Source: Saliniplasma sp046497075 (lineage in GTDB: Archaea > Thermoplasmatota > Thermoplasmata > Halarchaeoplasmatales > Halarchaeoplasmataceae). From it: a DNA stretch of 64,000 nt. Position 1 is the stretch's first letter, and each line of letters opens with the position of its first letter. The translations under genes and the position numbers were made by a program. The notes below the pieces were generated by a model. The model ran no database searches and was not told the DNA's origin. It was given only the letters and a program-made list of their open reading frames with translations. Positions 59,112-64,000 of the stretch are shown here, piece after piece. The stretch covers positions 4,921 through 68,920 of the forward strand of contig JAWOGF010000038.1 in assembly GCA_046497075.1 (NCBI GenBank), written 5' to 3'.

Positions 59112-59180
59112 AAAATATAACACAGAAATTTTATATCTTATGATGATACCTATTTTTAAGTAGATCAAGGTCGGGATAAT

Positions 59181-60362
59181 TTGGATTTGAGTCATCATCG
59201 AAAAGATTTCCCACTGCTGGACGAGATAATTTATTTCGATAACGCCTGCATGACGTTGAAACCTTATCAGGTGATCGAAGCTGTGAATGAATACTATGAA
59301 AAGTATCCCGTATGCGGTGGTAGTAGGAGTCAGCATAGGCTTTCGAACATACTCGGTAGAAAAATCGAAGAAGGACGGGAAGCTCTCAAAGAACTCATCG
59401 GAGCTGAAAAGAAAGAACAGGTCGTTTTCACAAAGAACACCACCGAGGCCGTGAATCTTGTGGCTAAAGGGCTAGGACTGAGTAAAGGAGATACCGTTCT
59501 AACCACTGATAAAGAGCACAACAGCAATACCGTTCCATGGATTTTACTTAGAGATGATAAAGGAATAAAATTCGATAAGGTGAAAACCAACGATGACGGA
59601 ACCTTCAACATAGAAAATTTCAAAGAAAGTATGAACCAGTCCGTAGAACTGGTCTCCATGGTACACACATCAAATCTAGACGGTACAACAACTCCTGCCA
59701 AAGAGATCAGTGAGATCGCACACGACTATGAAGCCCTTTTAATGCTCGATGGTGCTCAGAGCGTACCGCATAAACCTATTGATGTTCAAAAACTAGATGT
59801 TGACCTGTTAGCCTTTTCAGTTCATAAGATGCTTGGTCCAACAGGTGTAGGCGTACTTTACGGTAAAGAGGAAGTCTTAGAAAGACTTACACCTTTATCC
59901 GCCGGTGGGGGAAGTGTCAAGGATTCAACATATGACACGATCACACTCAAACCCCATCCAGAAAAATTCGAAGGGGGTCTCCAGAACTACTCGGCTTTAT
60001 GTGGTATCAAACCTGCAGTAGATTACCTTTTGAACGTGGGGTTGAAGAATATAGAACAGCACGAGATAGAGTTGAATAGGTTAGCTACCGAACTATTAGA
60101 AGACAAAGTCGAAGTCATCGGTCCACATGATCCCAAAAAGAGGTCGGGGATATTCAACTTCAGAGTGAAAGTACTGGGCTGTCATGAAATCACGGTTCTT
60201 TTAGAAGAAAAAGATATCCTTACACGTGGCGGTATGCACTGTGTTCACCCATGGCATAGAACCAGAGGAGAACTTGGGGGAACAAGAGCTTCTTTCTACT
60301 TTTACAATACAAAAGAGGAAGTAAAAAAATTCGCTAAAATATTTGATGACCTTCTAGGATGA
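59181..60362 (+). CDS. SufS/CsdA-like cysteine desulfurase
   Basis: 393 residues, a PLP fold-type I enzyme: YFDNACMTLKP, TKNTTEAVNLV, LDGAQSVPHKP, PLP lysine in SVHKMLGPTG (Lys216), GGLQNY and the active cysteine in RGGMHCVHPWH (Cys354). Group II desulfurases (SufS) have this pattern. Releases sulfur from cysteine for Fe-S or thio-cofactor assembly. TTG start; close to larE (69-base gap). No SufBC genes here, so the sulfur acceptor is uncertain. Confidence 0.88.
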   Translation: MDLSHHRKDFPLLDEIIYFDNACMTLKPYQVIEAVNEYYEKYPVCGGSRSQHRLSNILGRKIEEGREALKELIGAEKKEQVVFTKNTTEAVNLVAKGLGLSKGDTVLTTDKEHNSNTVPWILLRDDKGIKFDKVKTNDDGTFNIENFKESMNQSVELVSMVHTSNLDGTTTPAKEISEIAHDYEALLMLDGAQSVPHKPIDVQKLDVDLLAFSVHKMLGPTGVGVLYGKEEVLERLTPLSAGGGSVKDSTYDTITLKPHPEKFEGGLQNYSALCGIKPAVDYLLNVGLKNIEQHEIELNRLATELLEDKVEVIGPHDPKKRSGIFNFRVKVLGCHEITVLLEEKDILTRGGMHCVHPWHRTRGELGGTRASFYFYNTKEEVKKFAKIFDDLLG

Positions 60363-60638
60363 GATCATCTCTTCCATTATCTTACTGAGCTTTTCGAACA
60401 TTTCATCGACTTTTCTTTTATCTGCAGTTTTGAACAGAAGTTTACCCGATGGATAGATCCCTATCTCTTCTCCAACATCAACGTCTAGAACCAAATGTAT
60501 GACCTCGGACGAAAATTTGAACTCGTAACCCTCTTTCACCAATCTATCTTCAACTTCATCCATATCAATTTTGATACCCTTTTCTGGTTCAGCGACATAG
60601 GCACCAGAATCTGAACAGGGCTCGACCATATCATACAT
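60354..60638 (-). CDS. Small archaeal protein, unknown (thyX-linked)
   Basis: 94 residues with an even alpha/beta pattern. VIHLVLDVDVGEEIGIYPSG and KLLFKTADKRKVDEMFEKL look like a compact domain with an EIGIYPSGKLLFKT motif reminiscent of the repeat of TBP-like folds (V-x-IFxSGKLxxTG), but a single repeat only. It starts five bases after the thyX stop and is co-transcribed; its 3' end overlaps the convergent cysteine desulfurase by nine bases. Function not known. Confidence 0.7.
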   Translation of the reverse strand: MYDMVEPCSDSGAYVAEPEKGIKIDMDEVEDRLVKEGYEFKFSSEVIHLVLDVDVGEEIGIYPSGKLLFKTADKRKVDEMFEKLSKIMEEMISS

Positions 60639-60643
60639 TCATA

Positions 60644-61315
60644 TCACTTTTTTCGATCTTTACTCATGGGTTCACCACACGAGAACTCAGGGCTCTCAGG
60701 ACAAGGTCCTCTGATACAGGGTGCTCCGGCTTCTTCAAAGATCAAAGGAGCCTTTTCCTCTACCAACTCAAGCATCTTATCCGCTAATTCACGTATCTCC
60801 CACTGTGCTCTCCTGCAGCATCTAAGGGAGAAGAAATGCCACAACTCGCGGGCGTTCATGGTAACGATTATGTTGCTTTTCGTGGCATTTGGTAAAACAT
60901 ACCTAGCATCCTCCAAAGGCACCAATTCTTTGAGTTCTTCGTAAGTATCTTTTACTTCGTCCATGAAGTTCGAATAGATCTCAGCGGCTTTATCGTCTTC
61001 AGATATAGATCCAGGAACAACAGGGTCGAAGTTCTCTATGTCCACATACCTTTGACTCTGTTGAGAATATGAAGCTAAACGATGTCGAACGAGCTGGTGA
61101 GTCAATGCTCTAGACACGTCATGGACTGCGAAAGTAAAACTAGCGTGCTCGATGACACTGTAGTGTCCACTTTCCTTGATCTTATCCAGTATCTCTTTCA
61201 CCTGTTCTTGGGACATCTCGTCTTTAACAGGTACCTCTTCGCTGTAACAGGTGAGTGCGGCATGGGCGGCAGTTCTGTCTGGATCCGGTGTGTGGTTCTG
61301 CAGTTCTACTTCCAT
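60644..61315 (-). CDS. thyX: Flavin-dependent thymidylate synthase
   Basis: 223 residues. The ThyX motif RHRLASYSQQSQRY (RHRxxSxxxxSxR, about residues 77-90) is intact. Uses methylene-THF, NADPH and FAD to make dTMP, releasing THF rather than DHF. It stands nine bases after the formate-THF ligase gene, a one-carbon operon that needs THF. C-terminal Cys-containing end (IRGPCPESPEFSCG) is common in archaeal forms. Confidence 0.94.
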   Translation of the reverse strand: MEVELQNHTPDPDRTAAHAALTCYSEEVPVKDEMSQEQVKEILDKIKESGHYSVIEHASFTFAVHDVSRALTHQLVRHRLASYSQQSQRYVDIENFDPVVPGSISEDDKAAEIYSNFMDEVKDTYEELKELVPLEDARYVLPNATKSNIIVTMNARELWHFFSLRCCRRAQWEIRELADKMLELVEEKAPLIFEEAGAPCIRGPCPESPEFSCGEPMSKDRKK

Positions 61316-61324
61316 ATTATCACA

Positions 61325-62995
61325 TCAGAAGAGTCCTGATATATAACCGTCTTCATCGATATCGATATCCTCGGCAGCGGGTCGAGATGGCAAGCCCGGC
61401 ATTGTTGTTATATCACCGGCCATGGGGATCAAGAATTTAGCTCCAGCACTGACTCTTACTTCTCGAATAGTTATCTCGAAACCCCTAGGTCTTCCTCTTA
61501 GTTTTCGGTCATCCGATAAAGAGTAATGTGTCTTTACCATACATATCGGAAGCTCGTCTAACCCTATTTTGTGGATCCTTCTAAGGTCTCTTTCAGCCTG
61601 CTGGGTGTAAACAACCTCTTTAGCACCGTATATCTTAGTCGATATGTCGTAGATCTTATCCTTTGGGTCTTCTTTCAGTGAATAGAGGGGGCTGAAGTTT
61701 ACGTTCTTTTTTGAGCACTCTTCGACTACAACTTCTGCGAGGTCGATACCTCCATCTCCTCCGTTCTGGAAGACTTCAGCTACGGCGTACGGGACTTCGA
61801 TGCTCTTGCACAGTTCTTTTAAGTACTCTATCTCAGCATCTGTATCTTCCGGGAAACGATTGATAGCCACGAGAACGGGTAAACCGAACATCTGGATGTT
61901 CTCTAAATGTTTTGATAAGTTGACTAGACCTTTCTTCATCGCTGGTATGTTCTCCTTATTAAGGTTCTTCCTATAAACGCCCCCCTGCCTTTTTAGAGCT
62001 TTAACGGTTGCTACCATGACTACGACGTCAGGTTCCAACTCTCCTTCCCTGCACACTATGTTAAAAAATTTCTCAGCACCTAGATCAGAACCGAAACCGG
62101 CTTCCGTAACGAAATAATCGGAAAGAGCCATACCTAATTTCGTAGATATCAAACTGCTGGTACCGTGGGCGATATTAGCGAATGGACCGCCGTGTATGAA
62201 AGCCGGAACACCTTCTATGGTCTGGACTAGATTCGGTTTTATAGCGTGTTTCATCAGCGCCGCCATTGCCCCGACACCCCCGATGTCAGATGCCCTGATA
62301 GGCTCACTGTCATGGGTGTAAGCCACTATCATCCTTGAGAGCCGTTCCTTCAACTCATCTATCCCCTCCGCTAAACACAGTATCGCCATGACTTCTGAAC
62401 TTGCAGTTATACCGAAGGAGTTCTCGTTGGGCATCCCGTGGGAACGACCACCCAATCCGACCACCGTATTTCTAAGAGCCCTGTCGTTCATATCCACGAC
62501 CCTGGGCCAAACGATCTTTCTACTGTCTATGTTGAGTTCGTTTCCCCGGTGCATGTGGTTGTTTATCATAGCGGACATCAGATTGTGGGCCGCACCGATG
62601 GCGTGTAGATCACCTGTAAAATGCAAGTTGATATCTTCCATGGGAAGAACCTGTGAATAGCCCCCTCCTGCAGCCCCGCCTTTTATACCCATGGTTGGAC
62701 CTATGGATGGTTCTCGAATTCCCAGCATAGCTTTTTCACCCAATTTCCAAAGAGCTTGGGAAAGGCCGATGGTAACCGTTGTTTTACCTTCACCACTACG
62801 GGTAGGTGACATAGTTGTTACCAGGATCAACTTCCCATTTTCTTTATCTCTGCATCTTTTTAAAGTATCATAAGTGATCTTAGCTTTATAATTTCCAGAG
62901 GGTTCGATATCGTCTTTAGATAATCCAATCTTACCAGCTATATCCTCTATGGGTTCTAGCTCGGCGTCCTGTGCGATCTCTACATCGGATTTCAT
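61325..62995 (-). CDS. fhs: Formate-tetrahydrofolate ligase
   Basis: 556 residues, the standard length. SPTRSGEGKTT P-loop (about residues 64-74), REPSIGPTMGIKGGAAGGGYSQV (shortened) active-site segment, LHAIGAAHNLM, and the C-terminal GEITTMPGLPSRPAA-like GDITTMPGLPSRPAAEDID. Joins formate to THF with ATP. Together with thyX, metF (36137) and purH (63863) it indicates folate- rather than methanopterin-based one-carbon flow. Operon head; TATA likely in 62996-63060. Confidence 0.95.
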   Translation of the reverse strand: MKSDVEIAQDAELEPIEDIAGKIGLSKDDIEPSGNYKAKITYDTLKRCRDKENGKLILVTTMSPTRSGEGKTTVTIGLSQALWKLGEKAMLGIREPSIGPTMGIKGGAAGGGYSQVLPMEDINLHFTGDLHAIGAAHNLMSAMINNHMHRGNELNIDSRKIVWPRVVDMNDRALRNTVVGLGGRSHGMPNENSFGITASSEVMAILCLAEGIDELKERLSRMIVAYTHDSEPIRASDIGGVGAMAALMKHAIKPNLVQTIEGVPAFIHGGPFANIAHGTSSLISTKLGMALSDYFVTEAGFGSDLGAEKFFNIVCREGELEPDVVVMVATVKALKRQGGVYRKNLNKENIPAMKKGLVNLSKHLENIQMFGLPVLVAINRFPEDTDAEIEYLKELCKSIEVPYAVAEVFQNGGDGGIDLAEVVVEECSKKNVNFSPLYSLKEDPKDKIYDISTKIYGAKEVVYTQQAERDLRRIHKIGLDELPICMVKTHYSLSDDRKLRGRPRGFEITIREVRVSAGAKFLIPMAGDITTMPGLPSRPAAEDIDIDEDGYISGLF

Positions 62996-63109
62996 GGAAG
63001 TTGGTAAGAGTTAGTAATTTAAAATGGTTGTCATTGTTAGGAAGTTATATGGTCCTAAAAGAAAGCTTTTTATACATTTATATTATCCTGTTATAAAGGG
63101 GGTACAAGG

Positions 63110-63793
63110 ATGAAACTATGGGCTATCGTAGTCGTTATAATAATCGCTGTTGCAGCAGCTGCAGTTGGCGGATTATATTATTACACTCAAAGTTTGAAAG
63201 AAGATAGTTACATGAGTGAGTACAATTTCGAGGTGAGTTTTGATACGACGGAAGTACAGGAAGATTTGATCGTATACACGCCGCTTCCAACAAAAGATGG
63301 TTCACCTTTCGTAAGCGAATCTGAATTCCTTGAAGATTCCGATATTCCAGAGGGATGGGATTGCAAATACGTAGATACGGAATACGGAGGCATGCTGAAG
63401 ATCCAGATAGGAATATTAGAGGTTGACCAGTACGATGATATATACTTAAGAGTCGTTTCCGAAAGCAGTATAGATACGAAAAACGCATTAGATGATGAAT
63501 CGATTTTAACCCCTGTTCACAACCTAGTCGAAGATGAATATGATGATGAACCCTATCCTGAAAGATATGAGGATCAGATGAAATATTATGTGTATGACTC
63601 ATATGTGTACGTTGAGAATCTTACAGAAGGCTCGGAGTTGAACGTTTATATTCATCAAATGGGCACCAATGGATGGTGGGTATTCGGATGGACTGGAAAT
63701 GAATACCGAAATAGACTACGTACATCATCTTTAACCTCAGATGGATGGCACGAAGTCGAAACCGACCTGATACAGGGATGGGGTAACTATTGA
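63110..63793 (+). CDS. Membrane-anchored extracytoplasmic protein, unknown
   Basis: 227 residues. N-terminal hydrophobic anchor (VVVIIIAVAAAAVGGLYYYT, about 7-26), then an acidic beta-rich outer domain with many Tyr/Asp residues and a Trp-rich segment (GTNGWWVFGWTG, about residues 187-198). No family recognised. Ribosome site GGGGG plus ACAAGG before the ATG. TATA-like TTTATATTATCC at about 63078. Independent transcript between fhs and purH. Confidence 0.75.
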   Translation: MKLWAIVVVIIIAVAAAAVGGLYYYTQSLKEDSYMSEYNFEVSFDTTEVQEDLIVYTPLPTKDGSPFVSESEFLEDSDIPEGWDCKYVDTEYGGMLKIQIGILEVDQYDDIYLRVVSESSIDTKNALDDESILTPVHNLVEDEYDDEPYPERYEDQMKYYVYDSYVYVENLTEGSELNVYIHQMGTNGWWVFGWTGNEYRNRLRTSSLTSDGWHEVETDLIQGWGNY

Positions 63794-63862
63794 TACGAAC
63801 GATACGGACAAGATAGTAAAACTTATCAAATAGATATGCCCTCACCTTGAGGTGGTGTTAGA

Positions 63863-64000
63863 TTGTCACGGAAGGCATTGCTCAGCGTTTATGATAAGTC
63901 TGGTATAGTGGAATTTGCAAAAGGTTTGACCGAGAACGGGTTCGATTTGATCTCTTCGGGAGGTACAGGAAAATTACTTTCTGAGAACGGATTGAACGTT
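63863..64000 (+). CDS. purH: Bifunctional PurH or IMP cyclohydrolase, N-terminus (partial)
   Basis: The 46 visible residues read RKALLSVYDKSGIVEFAKGL and ISSGGTGKLL, the MGS-like N-terminal domain of PurH (IMP cyclohydrolase). The TTG start at 63863 is preceded by GAGGTGGTG. Whether the AICAR formyltransferase domain follows cannot be seen. If bifunctional, it would use 10-formyl-THF from Fhs, fitting the neighbouring one-carbon genes. Confidence 0.9.
   Translation, partial: MSRKALLSVYDKSGIVEFAKGLTENGFDLISSGGTGKLLSENGLNV

Overview
The window reads as archaeal chromosome, AT-rich outside a few short GC-rich spots. Indicators are archaeal-type PEP carboxylase, split FeoA/FeoB genes, Lrp/AsnC and DtxR regulators, HTH-CBS and HFX_2341-type regulators, a histidine kinase with a haloarchaea-like H-box, TATA boxes placed about 25-30 bases before start codons (leaderless transcripts), and surface proteins ending in PGF-plus-transmembrane anchors. 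The broad affinity is Euryarchaeota/Thermoplasmatota-like; I cannot resolve the lineage from this window.

Layout. 1-3059 (minus): two NifX-type cofactor-binding proteins, a flavin disulfide reductase, a metallo-hydrolase and a MinD/ferredoxin ATPase. 3329-6248: a DtxR regulator, a radical SAM protein and two methyltransferases. 6439-12434: a heterodimeric ABC exporter, two small wHTH-like proteins and an ABC-2 exporter. 12435-14109: a patchy zone with tandem repeats, a shrunken cold-shock gene, an RDD protein and a chimeric partial copy of the ABC-2 permease. 14165-18089 (minus): a second DtxR regulator and an iron-uptake operon (two feoA, split feoB, a membrane protein, a FeoC-like protein, an ICMT-like protein) with paired palindromic operators. 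18370-21063: a GLUG/PKD surface protein, followed by a candidate structured RNA and micro-ORFs.

21738-28155 (minus) is a lysine operon of the meso-DAP dehydrogenase type (dapA-dapB-lysC-asd-lysA-ddh). PEP carboxylase follows at 28482, supplying oxaloacetate for aspartate. An Lrp regulator and an HTH-CBS regulator sit between this and a second aspartate-family operon (31370-37090): a Thr-rich leader ORF, a second lysC-asd pair, metY, metX (apparently with an AUU start) and metF. Each branch therefore has its own aspartokinase/semialdehyde dehydrogenase pair.

37395-43901 holds an LRR surface protein, a CARF-like/HFX_2341 regulator and a thiol-disulfide module (CcdA/DsbD-like, thioredoxin-like, NosD-like beta-helix). 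Divergent from it, 44066-46411 is the most unusual locus: three reading frames share a PPMQPNGGG motif encoded by a hairpin-forming DNA repeat, followed by different Cys-rich C-termini. One of these resembles halocin C8. The two Cys-rich ORFs are each followed by a small two-helix membrane protein, then come an RHS-core pseudogene and a CPBP membrane protease. I interpret this as a candidate archaeocin/immunity cassette locus.

47220-64000: TldD/TldE proteases, a MacB-type ABC system, a large hybrid sensor kinase with a fragmentary second copy behind it, a tnpB relic, a cupin-LarE-cysteine desulfurase set, a one-carbon operon (fhs-thyX plus a small protein), a membrane-anchored protein and the start of purH. 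I found no tRNA, rRNA or CRISPR array.
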